Positions 34,866 through 43,858 of a stretch of 64,000 nucleotides of DNA are shown in pieces (position 1 is the first letter of the stretch; every line of letters starts with the position of its first letter). The translations under genes and the position numbers were made by a program. The stretch spans positions 124,001-188,000 of the forward strand of contig NZ_JBBVMF010000007.1 of the NCBI RefSeq assembly GCF_038150125.1, read 5' to 3'. The notes below the pieces were generated by a model. It was not told where the DNA came from. It ran no database searches and saw only the letters and a program-made list of their open reading frames with translations. This DNA comes from SW132 sp038150125 (GTDB taxonomy: Bacteria > Bacteroidota > Rhodothermia > Balneolales > Balneolaceae).

Positions 34866-35420
34866 TTATTCAACAAGCAGGCGCCCCCTTGGTTCTTCAA
34901 TAGTAAACGTTGCAAGATTGGTAGGTCCGCTGAATCCACGACCTGACAGGCTGTCCTTCGGTGTAATGATGATAACGAAATGGTCTGATGTAATCTGATC
35001 GGTTGCATCTGACCATTTCAGGAAATCGGAGTAAAGACGGTTATCCGACTGGGTGTGTACCCTCACGGAGTCGAAAAGCTCAAATTCACTTCTGGAATCG
35101 TAATAGATTGCTCGTTTGCTCCAGGCTTCAGTCTCAATTGCTCCTGTGGAATCGAAGAGCTGTACGTACACGGGACCATCAATATGAGTCTCCTTCCGCT
35201 CCGGCATCTGGTAACTGATAGCATACGACCCCTCAATTAGCACGCGTGACCGGCCGTTATTCATTAGCATCATCTCTACGTCCCAGCTCTCGGTTGTAGT
35301 GGTGAGCGAATCATTCAGATATGATTGGACCTGCTGAGCATCGTATTCGGAAAGTTCCGAACAGCTCGATAAAAGAAGAACTGCTATAAACAAAACAGGA
35401 AAAACACTACGTAGTACCAA
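34866..35420 (-). CDS. lptC: LptC-like lipoprotein
   Basis: With the TTG at 35420 the protein has 184 residues and begins MVLRSVFPVLFIAVLLLSSC, an ideal lipoprotein signal peptide (Cys20). GGGGGA lies about 8 bp before it as ribosome-binding site. An ATG at 35468 would add 16 residues before that signal and overlap upp by 62 bp, which I find less likely. The mature domain matches the YrbK/LptC type, including LIEGSYAISYQ, RAIYYDSRSEFELFDSVRV and LYSDFLKWSDATDQITSD. Its stop is 7 bp upstream of the OstA-like gene, forming an LPS-transport pair. Confidence 0.85.
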   Translation of the reverse strand: MVLRSVFPVLFIAVLLLSSCSELSEYDAQQVQSYLNDSLTTTTESWDVEMMLMNNGRSRVLIEGSYAISYQMPERKETHIDGPVYVQLFDSTGAIETEAWSKRAIYYDSRSEFELFDSVRVHTQSDNRLYSDFLKWSDATDQITSDHFVIIITPKDSLSGRGFSGPTNLATFTIEEPRGRLLVE

Positions 35421-36042
35421 AGTAGCGATCCCCCGCGTCTCCGAGGCCGGGGACGATAAAGGCGTCATCGTTAAGTTTCTCGTCCACCGCTGCCGTAATA
35501 ATTGAAACATCGGGATATTTTTCTGTGATTCTTTTCAGTCCTTCAGGTGCACTTATCAGGGATGTGAACCGTATGTTTTTAGCTCCCTGTTTTTGAAGAT
35601 AGCCAATGGCATCATCCGCACTTCCGCCGGTGGCAAGCATCGGGTCAACCACAAGAACTAGTCCGCCTGATACTTCGTCCGGCAGGTTTGAATAGTAATC
35701 AACGGGCTCATGTGTTTTTTCGTCTCTATACATTCCAAGATGCCCGATTTTAGCATCAGGTATGAAATTCATGATGGCATCAACAAGAGTGAGTCCGGCT
35801 CTCAGAATAGGAACCACGATAATTTCTGTGTTGATGTGATAGCCGCTCGTTGCTTCAATTGGTGTATGAATGGTGGTTCTTCTGAGCGGCAGATCTTTCA
35901 GAGACTCATAAGCCAGAATTGTGGCAATTCGGCTCATAGCCGATCTGAATCCAATAATATCGGTTGTTTCATCCCGAAGTATCGAAAGATCTCTGGCAAC
36001 AACCGGATGATCAAGAATCGTTACGTTTTGATGTACGTTCAT
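35407..36042 (-). CDS. upp: uracil phosphoribosyltransferase
   Basis: 211 residues from the ATG at 36042; a TTG two codons earlier (36048) is possible. The PRPP-binding motif is VLVVDPMLATGGSADDAI, the family signature VPILRAGLTLVDAI, and the uracil-binding end FIVPGLGDAGDRYFGT. It salvages uracil to UMP. It overlaps lptC by 14 bp, so the two are co-expressed although their functions are unrelated. Confidence 0.96.
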   Translation of the reverse strand: MNVHQNVTILDHPVVARDLSILRDETTDIIGFRSAMSRIATILAYESLKDLPLRRTTIHTPIEATSGYHINTEIIVVPILRAGLTLVDAIMNFIPDAKIGHLGMYRDEKTHEPVDYYSNLPDEVSGGLVLVVDPMLATGGSADDAIGYLQKQGAKNIRFTSLISAPEGLKRITEKYPDVSIITAAVDEKLNDDAFIVPGLGDAGDRYFGTT

Positions 36043-36072
36043 AATCAAATATCTAAGCTTAGCAGATCAGTA

Positions 36073-37701
36073 TTAAATGTCTGTATTATCGAAATATTTC
36101 CGTGTGATTTTTACGACCACGCCGGAGAGTGCAAACAGTGCAATAATGTTAAAAAACGCCATCAGACCGAGCATCACATCTCCGAAAGCCCATACGGTAG
36201 TCAGGGCTGTGATAGCTCCTAAAAAGTGCATTCCAACAAACGTGAGCCGGTACCAGAAGATAGACTTAAAGCCAAACAGGTACTGTGCGGCACGATCGCC
36301 ATAATAACTCCAGCTGATGGATGTAGACACTGCAAAAAGAAGCACTGCAATAGTAACGATTAAACCGCCGCCGCCGGTCAGTGGTGAAAGACCGATCTCG
36401 AATGCACGTGACGTAAGCGGTGCACCATTTTCAACAACACCGCCGTAAAGTGCTTCAAGCTGCACATCATTGTCTTGGTAAATCACCGGGTTGTTGTCTA
36501 CGCCTTCAATGCGTCCGTTGAAAAGAACACTTTCTTCGGTATCTGTAAACATGGTATCGACGGACACATTGTATCGAAGCATATCGCCATTTACAGGCAT
36601 CCCATCCTCAAAATAGAGTATTGAAGGGTCTTCGCCTTCATTAACAACATATGATACAGGATCTTCGGTAGGAAATACCGTTGCTGAGTGATACATATCC
36701 CATGCGCCTGTTGCCACAATAACAAGACCTGTAATCGTACAAACAATCAAAGTATCGATGAACGGCTCGAGGAGTGCAACCACGCCCTCACGTACCGGCT
36801 GATCTGTTTTAGCTGCGGAGTGAGCAATAGGAGCTGAGCCCTGGCCCGCTTCGTTAGAAAACAGACCCCGCTGAACACCGTAACTTAGTGTAAATATAAA
36901 AGCTCCCGATCCAACGCCAAGCAGTCCGGCTTGCGGATTAAATGCGCTTGTTACGATTTGTACGAAGGATGGGATAACTGCATCGTAGTTTATAATCAAT
37001 ATGATGAGACCGCCAAGAACATAAAGTGTTGCCATAAAGGGAACAAGGCGGGAGGTAACATAACCAATACGCTTAATACCGCCTAAAATAACAGCGCCGA
37101 CGAGACCTGCCGTTATGAGACCGGTAAGGGCTTTAGGAATTTGAAAGTCGGTGAGCATTACATCGGCAACTGTGTTTGCCTGCACGGCATTTCCGGTAAG
37201 AAATGCGCAGATGGCTGCCGCCGTGGAGAAGGCGATTGCGAGCCATTTCCAGTTGGGCCCGAGCCCTTTTTCGATGTAGTACATGGGGCCGCCGGATACC
37301 GAACCGTCCTCATTTGTGATACGGTACTCCTGCGCAAGTGTCACCTCAGTAAACTTAATGGCCATTCCTAAAACCGCGGTAATCCACATCCAGAACAGGG
37401 CGCCCGGTCCTCCAAAGTGAATAGCTAACGCAACACCGGCAATATTTCCGATACCGACCGTTGCTGATAATGCAGTACTGAGAGCCTGGAAGTGGTTGAT
37501 GTCGCCCTCATCGTTGGGATCATCATAATGGCCGCTAACAACTTTCAGACCATGCGAAAAACGGGTGATTTGTATAAAGCCGAGCCTGATAGTGATGAAA
37601 ATACCGAAGGAAAGGAGTACAACAACCATAAATGGCAGTGACTCCGGCGTGTTCCAAATCAAATCTAAAAGTTCATTAATGATCCATTCGAATGTTTCCA
37701 T
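36073..37701 (-). CDS. alanine/glycine:cation symporter, AGCS family
   Basis: 542 residues with about ten membrane segments. Family motifs include ALSATVGIGNIAGVALAI near residue 75, GGPMYYIEKGLG near 140, and NEAGQGSAPIAHSAAKTD near 280. This is a sodium- or proton-coupled alanine/glycine importer. Between about residues 330 and 430 there is an acidic, non-membrane stretch (SYVVNEGEDPSILYFEDG and on) of about 95 residues. As I recall, YaaJ/DagA-type members (about 470-480 residues) lack it. It would lie outside the membrane. Confidence 0.92.
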   Translation of the reverse strand: METFEWIINELLDLIWNTPESLPFMVVVLLSFGIFITIRLGFIQITRFSHGLKVVSGHYDDPNDEGDINHFQALSTALSATVGIGNIAGVALAIHFGGPGALFWMWITAVLGMAIKFTEVTLAQEYRITNEDGSVSGGPMYYIEKGLGPNWKWLAIAFSTAAAICAFLTGNAVQANTVADVMLTDFQIPKALTGLITAGLVGAVILGGIKRIGYVTSRLVPFMATLYVLGGLIILIINYDAVIPSFVQIVTSAFNPQAGLLGVGSGAFIFTLSYGVQRGLFSNEAGQGSAPIAHSAAKTDQPVREGVVALLEPFIDTLIVCTITGLVIVATGAWDMYHSATVFPTEDPVSYVVNEGEDPSILYFEDGMPVNGDMLRYNVSVDTMFTDTEESVLFNGRIEGVDNNPVIYQDNDVQLEALYGGVVENGAPLTSRAFEIGLSPLTGGGGLIVTIAVLLFAVSTSISWSYYGDRAAQYLFGFKSIFWYRLTFVGMHFLGAITALTTVWAFGDVMLGLMAFFNIIALFALSGVVVKITRKYFDNTDI

Positions 37702-37896
37702 CTATAAAATAATGTGGTTGGGATTTCCTCAGCCTCGAATGTATAAATAAATAAAGTCAGTTTTTAATAAAAATTAGGGATTAATGAACGATTTGGGTTT
37801 GAAATTTCTTAAAGCACAAAACAACGAGACCCAGCTTAAATTGCCTGCTCTCACACAGCTACCAGTAACGAAATTTAAAAAAACAATTATTTTGAT

Positions 37897-38181
37897 ATGA
37901 CTAAAGCAGACATGGTTGATGTAATATCGTCATCTACAGGATTAACAAAGGTGGAAACAGAAGCAGTTGTCAATGGCTTTATGGATACGGTTATCGACGC
38001 AATGAAGCGTGGAGAAACTATTGAGTTGCGTGGCTTTGGCAGCTTTAAAGTTGTAAAACGTGCCCAAAGAGTAGCCCGCAATCCGAAAACCAATGAGGAA
38101 GTTATTGTTCCGGAACAATACGTTCCGACACTTAAAATTTCAAAAGATTTCAAAAGTCAGGTTAATAATTCAAATCCTTGA
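37897..38181 (+). CDS. HU/IHF family DNA-binding protein
   Basis: 94 residues. The N-terminal helices contain MTKADMVDVISSSTGL, and the signature GETIELRGFGSFKVV leads into the DNA-binding arm RVARNPKTNEEVIVP. The arm's RNP motif is intact, so it should bend DNA. Whether it acts as HU or IHF-like cannot be told from one subunit. It is a single gene with gaps of about 195 and 177 bp around it. Confidence 0.93.
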   Translation: MTKADMVDVISSSTGLTKVETEAVVNGFMDTVIDAMKRGETIELRGFGSFKVVKRAQRVARNPKTNEEVIVPEQYVPTLKISKDFKSQVNNSNP

Positions 38182-38358
38182 TTATTAGAATTATTTGGGC
38201 ACGTCTAGCCGAATAGTTTCTCTCCCCATCGGTACTTTATCCTGCAATCAGAACCTCGTATCTTCCCTATTAAATTTTAAGCAGCGGGAAGAGTTGAGTA
38301 TGATTTTTAAAAAGCTTTGTAAAGATGAAATCTGCTACAATGGTTTAAATTGAGCAGA

Positions 38359-40392
38359 ATGAGTACCAGTCATTTTTGTTTTACACTCATTACACTTCTA
38401 ATTGTTTTCGGGTCGGGTTGTTCAACCATTCCCCCATCCGATTTCTACGAGGTTGATGGGTTGGTTTCAGGTGCTTTAACCGACTCATTCGAAGCACCTG
38501 GATGGCATCCGGTACAGTTCATTAATAGCGAGGGACTTGAATTTAACCCGGATAGTTCTGCTAATGCGGGGCCTCTGAGCTTTTCAGTCTATATATCAAA
38601 TCCCGGCAATTATTCTTTTTGGATTCTCGCTGCATCAGGCAAAAAAACTGAATCATCCACCGCTCTTGATGCAAGCGTTTCAGGACAGGATGGTTATTTA
38701 ATATCCCAGTTATCAGCTAATCTTACTGATGAGTACCGGCTCAGATGGATAAGGTTTGGTACACATTCTTCTGCAAACCTGATAACTATTGATGACGCCG
38801 GACAGTATTCTTTTTCAATACGGCCCAGAAACTCTGAGAATATACACATTCACAAATTTCAGTTATCACGGGATAATATCGACCCGCCATTTGGTCTGGG
38901 GCTCCCCTCATCCACAGGATTAGATCTAAGTGCCGCTGATCTTTTTCGTGAAATCCCTGTGATGCTTCCACCAGCATGGATATTTAAACCCGTTATCGGT
39001 GTCACAGGCATGTTTGATGCTTCAACGGGCAAGCCTGATGGATTTGCAATGCTACACAGTGAAACGGGAGGGGTTTGGACTGACGCTGAAGAGGATACTG
39101 ACCTTAAGAATAATTCAGCAGGATTGCCCGCTACGGACACAGCAACGGGAGTTAAAATGAGTGTTAGTAAAACGTGTGAGGATCGTGCAGCTCAGATTTT
39201 TGAATCAGGTTACCGCTTCATCGTTACAAGAGATTCACCTGGAGTTGAATGCCTTGAACGTATTCATCAAACTTTTCAAAAAATAGATGGACGTGACCGG
39301 CGTTCGATTGTGTTCCACGGCATTAAGAATGCGCACAAATCTGAGTCAAAACGTTTTCCTGCCCCGATGATCCCGGCTTATAAATTTGAGTGGACAGCAG
39401 AACCATTTGTACAAGGTGGGGATTTCTTTCCGGGCGGGTACCAGGAGTTAGTCAATGATCTTACAGACCCGGCCAATAGTCTATATGGAATGCCGTTTTT
39501 GTCGATGCCAATTGATTATCAATCCCGGATGGATTCGGCATCCGGGTGGGATTCAGAGTTGTTTATTCGTACCGTTCAGCTATCGCCTTTTATACCCGTG
39601 ATGAACCTGGTGCTTCCAGATAATATTTTTGATGAAGCGGGTTTATCAGATCATCTAAACTCTTTGGAAAAGGAGCAGCTCTTTGATGCGCTAACCCTCC
39701 GGACATCCCTTTTTCCATATCACTACTCGCACGCGCATTACACCCGCCAGACAAATGAAGGAATCATTTCAGGATTCAGACAGTATCCAAGGCAGTATAT
39801 GTACGGTGATGCTTTCTTAGTAGCACCCGTAACAGAGCCAAATGCGGAGGGCCGGATAGTGTTCTTTCCTGAAGGCAGGCGCTGGTACAACTACTATTCA
39901 GGTCAGTCATATGAAGCCGGTCAGTCGTGGTTTGTAGAGACTCGACGGGATCAACTGCCGCTATTTGTTAAAGCCGGCTCCGTCATTCCGTATCATATAG
40001 ATGAGACTTCAAATCATTTAAAAATAGATATTTATACCGGAGATGCCGGGGCCATACGGCTGGTTGAAGATGATGGCACCACAAGGGCTTACAGACGTGC
40101 AGAAGCCGCGCGCACGATGTTCCGTTATAATGAGGTGGAGGGAAATCTGAAGCTAACGATAGGTGCTGTTCAAGCTGAGTTTGAAGGAATGACAGCCCAG
40201 CGGTCCTACGCTATCCATTTTAAATTCTTAGACGATCCAGACTTGGTAGAAATAAACGGAAGTAAAATTAATCGATCATCAATGGATAGTCAGGTTATGA
40301 GCTGGCAGTACATTGAATCCGAAAGTGAAGTAGTAGTTACGATGAATAGCGTGTCAAAACATGAAAAGTTTGATGTCATTATTCATCCCTGA
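38359..40392 (+). CDS. divergent GH31-like glycoside hydrolase lipoprotein
   Basis: 677 residues from the ATG at 38359; a TTG three codons earlier is possible. A signal peptide ends at FGSGC, an acceptable though non-ideal lipobox. Residues about 30-175 form a beta-rich, carbohydrate-binding-like domain. Residues about 430-560 are clearly GH31: FRQYPRQYMYGDAFLVAPVT, FFPEGRRWYNYYSGQSYEAG and QLPLFVKAGSVIPY. The central barrel is eroded. A GGD near residue 355 may match the GH31 acid/base motif, but the usual WxDMNE-type nucleophile motif is not recognisable; TRDSP near 290 is the only candidate. It may be an unusual alpha-glycosidase or a non-catalytic relative. Confidence 0.72.
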   Translation: MSTSHFCFTLITLLIVFGSGCSTIPPSDFYEVDGLVSGALTDSFEAPGWHPVQFINSEGLEFNPDSSANAGPLSFSVYISNPGNYSFWILAASGKKTESSTALDASVSGQDGYLISQLSANLTDEYRLRWIRFGTHSSANLITIDDAGQYSFSIRPRNSENIHIHKFQLSRDNIDPPFGLGLPSSTGLDLSAADLFREIPVMLPPAWIFKPVIGVTGMFDASTGKPDGFAMLHSETGGVWTDAEEDTDLKNNSAGLPATDTATGVKMSVSKTCEDRAAQIFESGYRFIVTRDSPGVECLERIHQTFQKIDGRDRRSIVFHGIKNAHKSESKRFPAPMIPAYKFEWTAEPFVQGGDFFPGGYQELVNDLTDPANSLYGMPFLSMPIDYQSRMDSASGWDSELFIRTVQLSPFIPVMNLVLPDNIFDEAGLSDHLNSLEKEQLFDALTLRTSLFPYHYSHAHYTRQTNEGIISGFRQYPRQYMYGDAFLVAPVTEPNAEGRIVFFPEGRRWYNYYSGQSYEAGQSWFVETRRDQLPLFVKAGSVIPYHIDETSNHLKIDIYTGDAGAIRLVEDDGTTRAYRRAEAARTMFRYNEVEGNLKLTIGAVQAEFEGMTAQRSYAIHFKFLDDPDLVEINGSKINRSSMDSQVMSWQYIESESEVVVTMNSVSKHEKFDVIIHP

Positions 40393-40408
40393 TAAGAAGT
40401 GTCCATAA

Positions 40409-40435
40409 AAAACCCGGGAGAGTATCCCGGGTTTT
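40409..40435. terminator. bidirectional intrinsic terminator
   Basis: A perfect 11-bp stem (AAAACCCGGGA with TCCCGGGTTTT) and a 5-nt loop lie between the convergent GH31-like and protease-propeller genes. A- and T-rich ends let it work on both strands. Confidence 0.85.
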
Positions 40436-40459
40436 GGTTCTTAAATCTATACCTGCGTT

Positions 40460-43400
40460 TTAAAAATCAATTCCGATCGAGAAATAGTGAATCGGATCGC
40501 TATCAAACCCGCCGCGAAAATAAGGCCAGCCAACATCGTACCGGAAGGGAAGGCCAAGCAAAATAGTTCTGAGGCCAAAACCGGCACCTATTAAAATATC
40601 ACCGTCAATAATGGTTGAGGATGGATCTCCTTCTAAGGGTGAACCATCCCTTGGTAGCCCGGTATTTGGGTTTAAGAAAATTTCTTCTCTGCTGGCAACT
40701 TTAAAATCAAGTTTCGGGCCCTGAGTTTCAAATACAATTGGTTCACCATTTTGATTGGTGAATCTGGAGTACGGTATATTAAAACCCCATGCGGCACCGG
40801 CATCTACAAATGCAACCCCGGTTATATTATACAGCGGAATCAATGGGATTGGTCCCGGAAGTACGGCGGCAAAAAGCGGGAACCGGAATTCAGCATTTAT
40901 AAGCGAAAACTTATCGCCAAACGTCGTGTTAAATTCATGGCCTCGCAGCGGTGTGGCAGGAAGGGTAAAGAATGTATCGGCCAGGCGGTCGAACGGGATT
41001 TCTGCATCGCTCCAGCGCTGGTTAATCCATCCCAGCATACCGCCCATAAAGAATGTTTGAGAGTCACGCCCGATGCTATAAGCTCCCGATCCTCTGAAGG
41101 CAAACGATGTGCGGTTACCCAGATCGAAATATTTTCTGTAATCACCGAGAATGGTAGCAAACTGTGGCGTGCTGTTGGTAATATAGGGACTCCCGGACAG
41201 GCGTATAGAATAGCGGGAACCGCCGCCGGGTGTAATGCTGCCGGGTTGAGGTATCGTGTAATCTCCGGTGAATGTAACGGATGGATTCAGAAAGAAGCTG
41301 TTATCGTTCTGGGCATTTTGTGATCCCAGGCTTCTCACGGAACTGAAATCCCTGTAAATACCGATAGCTGATACACCGTAGTCAAATCGCTGATATCGGT
41401 TTAGCGGATATTGGAAATCGGCATTCAGGCTAAAAGTCCTGAATCGAATCAGCTCTCCAAAAAACGTTTGGTAATTACGAGACTGGTGATTAAAAGAGGT
41501 ATAAAAATTTGTGCGATTTCGGAGAAAACCGTACTGAATCAGGTAATCACTATTTCTAAGGTCAAATGTGAGATCAGATCCAATAGTCAATTGGTGATCC
41601 CCAAAAAGATCGCTCAATGTCACAAATGCAATTGCAGATGAACCGGAGTATGTATTTACCTGCCCTGCCGCGTAGCTAATATCGGGCGAAAACTGCAGCC
41701 TGTAGTCTTTTGGGCGATAAAGGCCGCTATCAGTTACATTGTTTTCCGGCTCAAAATTTCGTGGATCATCTCTGAGTTCAAGCGTGCTATCACGTACGAC
41801 TTCTTCCCCAAACTGATAATTTCGAAAATCGATTCTGTCATCGTCCTGCTGGGTTGTAGTGTCGCTTTGAGCCTGGCCTTGATTTTGTTGTTGGTTACGC
41901 TGAGCCGGCCGTGCTTCAGCGAGGACTTGTCTCGCGTTCAGAACATTTCCCTGAGACCTGTTTGTAATAAGTTCACGGGCATAACCGATAGATGGAACTC
42001 GCTGTGCAGGAGTCCATTCTTCTCGCTGCTGAGCCCAATGATTTGGCGTCAGCCGCCTGTCCATGCGTCTTGAAAACGGAGAACGAATAACAAATATGTC
42101 TGGAGATCCTTCATTCAGTGAGTTGAAGGCGAGCCTGGTTCCATCGTATGATATGGAAATTTGCATAACACCCGATTGCAGGTCAGTCAGCGGATATACC
42201 GTCCGGCTGGCTAAATCGTACTCGTAAATATTCGGAATACCATTTTGATCAGATACAAATAAGAGGCGTCCGTCGCTGGTTGAAGTAGGCTGAGTTTCTG
42301 ACCAATTTACTGTATTCGTAAATCGTGTGATCCGGGATGTATTTATATTTATTGAATAAATGTCAGTCTCAAAGAATGAGTCATTCAAAATTGGAGTTGA
42401 GCCGGCAAGATAGGTGTGAGGCTCAAGAGCATCACCACGGTTTGAAACGAAATAGACTGTTTCACTGTCGCTTGCCCATGCGGGTTCTTTATCAGTAAAC
42501 ACATCACCCGTGAGATTCAGAAACTCATCCGTTTCTAAGTTGAAGACAAAAATACTTTGATAGGGGCCTATGTTTCCATCAAATGCAATTTTAGATCCAT
42601 CAGGAGACCAGGCAACGGAGTTAATGGCATCAAGGCTCGGAAAACGCGTTGTAGTAGATCTCTTAGTTTCGTAATCAACAATTGCGAGATTGTATGATCC
42701 CTGTGATTTGCTGGACAAAGCAATACTCCGCCCGTCGGGTGACCATGCCAGGTTAGGATTGAGAATATTGAGTTCTTCGAACATAGGGCTATCCGAACCA
42801 CTTACAATTGTCTTCAGTTTATCACCGCTGTTTGCATCTACTACTATAACATCAAAGACACCACGGCGATTGGAAATCATAGCAATTCGATCACCATTTG
42901 GGGATATGGCAGGACTCGTGTTATAAGACGATCGGGCATTTCTTTGCCCGGTAATTTGCGATGCAGTACTGCTGAGCGTTTGTCGTTCAGCAACCTCGGG
43001 GAAATATCGCTGTCTGTAAAACTCATTCCACCTTTCAGACAGCTCTTCAACATTAAGGCCAACGGACTGCTCGATGGCCTGTTGAACATTTCGGGTCAGC
43101 TTAATACGCTCAAGTATCTCGGTGATTTTGGGACGTCCGTACTCATTTTCAATGTAATACCAAAAGGCTTGACCTCCGCGATATGCAAAATAGCCGCCTA
43201 AACGCTGAATAGGGGGGAGATAGTCGTTAAGTACGGCATCCCTCATAAACATATCAGTTTGAGTGTCCCACCCAAGTGCGAGATACTCGGCTAATCCTTC
43301 TTCAAACCAAAGCGGAAATCGAAGCTGGATGTTATTTTGCACAATTGACTGTACGCTTCCGCCATAATACACATCGTTGATGAATGCGTGAGTGAGCTCG

Positions 43401-43834
43401 TGCTGTACCGTTCTGCGAAAATCGGCATAATCGCCCATGAAAGGCTGAGTCATGCGATTCTTGTATTTATCGGTTACACCCCCGATTCCCTGCGCGTCAA
43501 CCGGAAGCTGAACCACGTTGGTCTGTGAGAAATCACTGTGAGAATCGTAGATAATTACGGGTATACGGTCTGTCAGCTGAGATCCGAAATCGTTTTCAAG
43601 CTGCTCAAGAGAAGACTCTACAGTCTCTGCTGTAAACTGGGCCAGGTGATAGTTCTTGGAATTGTAGTAATAAATATCGAAATGATCGGTTTCGATAAAT
43701 CTCCAGTCAAATTGTTCATACTGAACCCTGTTTTTCCCAAAGTAAAAGTATTGGGCGTATAATTGTTCAGTTACGAATGAACCTATAAAAAGTCCCAGCA
43801 GGGGAGCAAGGACCAGTTTTTTAAATAGAGACAT
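40460..43834 (-). CDS. metalloprotease / PD40 beta-propeller / outer-membrane beta-barrel protein
   Basis: 1124 residues with a signal peptide (MSLFKKLVLAPLLGLFIGSF). Residues about 40-270 are a Peptidase_MA-like gluzincin domain: HELTH at 145-149 and the third-ligand region WFEEGLAEY near 176-184. About 300-600 has six TolB/PD40-type propeller blades (SPDGRSIALSS, SPDGSKIAFDG, TSDGRLLFVSD and similar). A Gln-rich linker follows near 680, then about 400 residues of beta-rich sequence ending in FSIGIDF, typical of an outer-membrane barrel. The whole could be a membrane-anchored protease with its own barrel. It is the last gene of the six-gene minus-strand run. Confidence 0.8.
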   Translation of the reverse strand: MSLFKKLVLAPLLGLFIGSFVTEQLYAQYFYFGKNRVQYEQFDWRFIETDHFDIYYYNSKNYHLAQFTAETVESSLEQLENDFGSQLTDRIPVIIYDSHSDFSQTNVVQLPVDAQGIGGVTDKYKNRMTQPFMGDYADFRRTVQHELTHAFINDVYYGGSVQSIVQNNIQLRFPLWFEEGLAEYLALGWDTQTDMFMRDAVLNDYLPPIQRLGGYFAYRGGQAFWYYIENEYGRPKITEILERIKLTRNVQQAIEQSVGLNVEELSERWNEFYRQRYFPEVAERQTLSSTASQITGQRNARSSYNTSPAISPNGDRIAMISNRRGVFDVIVVDANSGDKLKTIVSGSDSPMFEELNILNPNLAWSPDGRSIALSSKSQGSYNLAIVDYETKRSTTTRFPSLDAINSVAWSPDGSKIAFDGNIGPYQSIFVFNLETDEFLNLTGDVFTDKEPAWASDSETVYFVSNRGDALEPHTYLAGSTPILNDSFFETDIYSININTSRITRFTNTVNWSETQPTSTSDGRLLFVSDQNGIPNIYEYDLASRTVYPLTDLQSGVMQISISYDGTRLAFNSLNEGSPDIFVIRSPFSRRMDRRLTPNHWAQQREEWTPAQRVPSIGYARELITNRSQGNVLNARQVLAEARPAQRNQQQNQGQAQSDTTTQQDDDRIDFRNYQFGEEVVRDSTLELRDDPRNFEPENNVTDSGLYRPKDYRLQFSPDISYAAGQVNTYSGSSAIAFVTLSDLFGDHQLTIGSDLTFDLRNSDYLIQYGFLRNRTNFYTSFNHQSRNYQTFFGELIRFRTFSLNADFQYPLNRYQRFDYGVSAIGIYRDFSSVRSLGSQNAQNDNSFFLNPSVTFTGDYTIPQPGSITPGGGSRYSIRLSGSPYITNSTPQFATILGDYRKYFDLGNRTSFAFRGSGAYSIGRDSQTFFMGGMLGWINQRWSDAEIPFDRLADTFFTLPATPLRGHEFNTTFGDKFSLINAEFRFPLFAAVLPGPIPLIPLYNITGVAFVDAGAAWGFNIPYSRFTNQNGEPIVFETQGPKLDFKVASREEIFLNPNTGLPRDGSPLEGDPSSTIIDGDILIGAGFGLRTILLGLPFRYDVGWPYFRGGFDSDPIHYFSIGIDF

Positions 43835-43858
43835 AATTTGTTTGAAATGAATTAGTGA

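Noticed and set aside
34859..35008. Extended N-terminus of the OstA-like protein
   Set aside because: It overlaps lptC coding sequence and would bury the clean signal peptide that begins at 34858.
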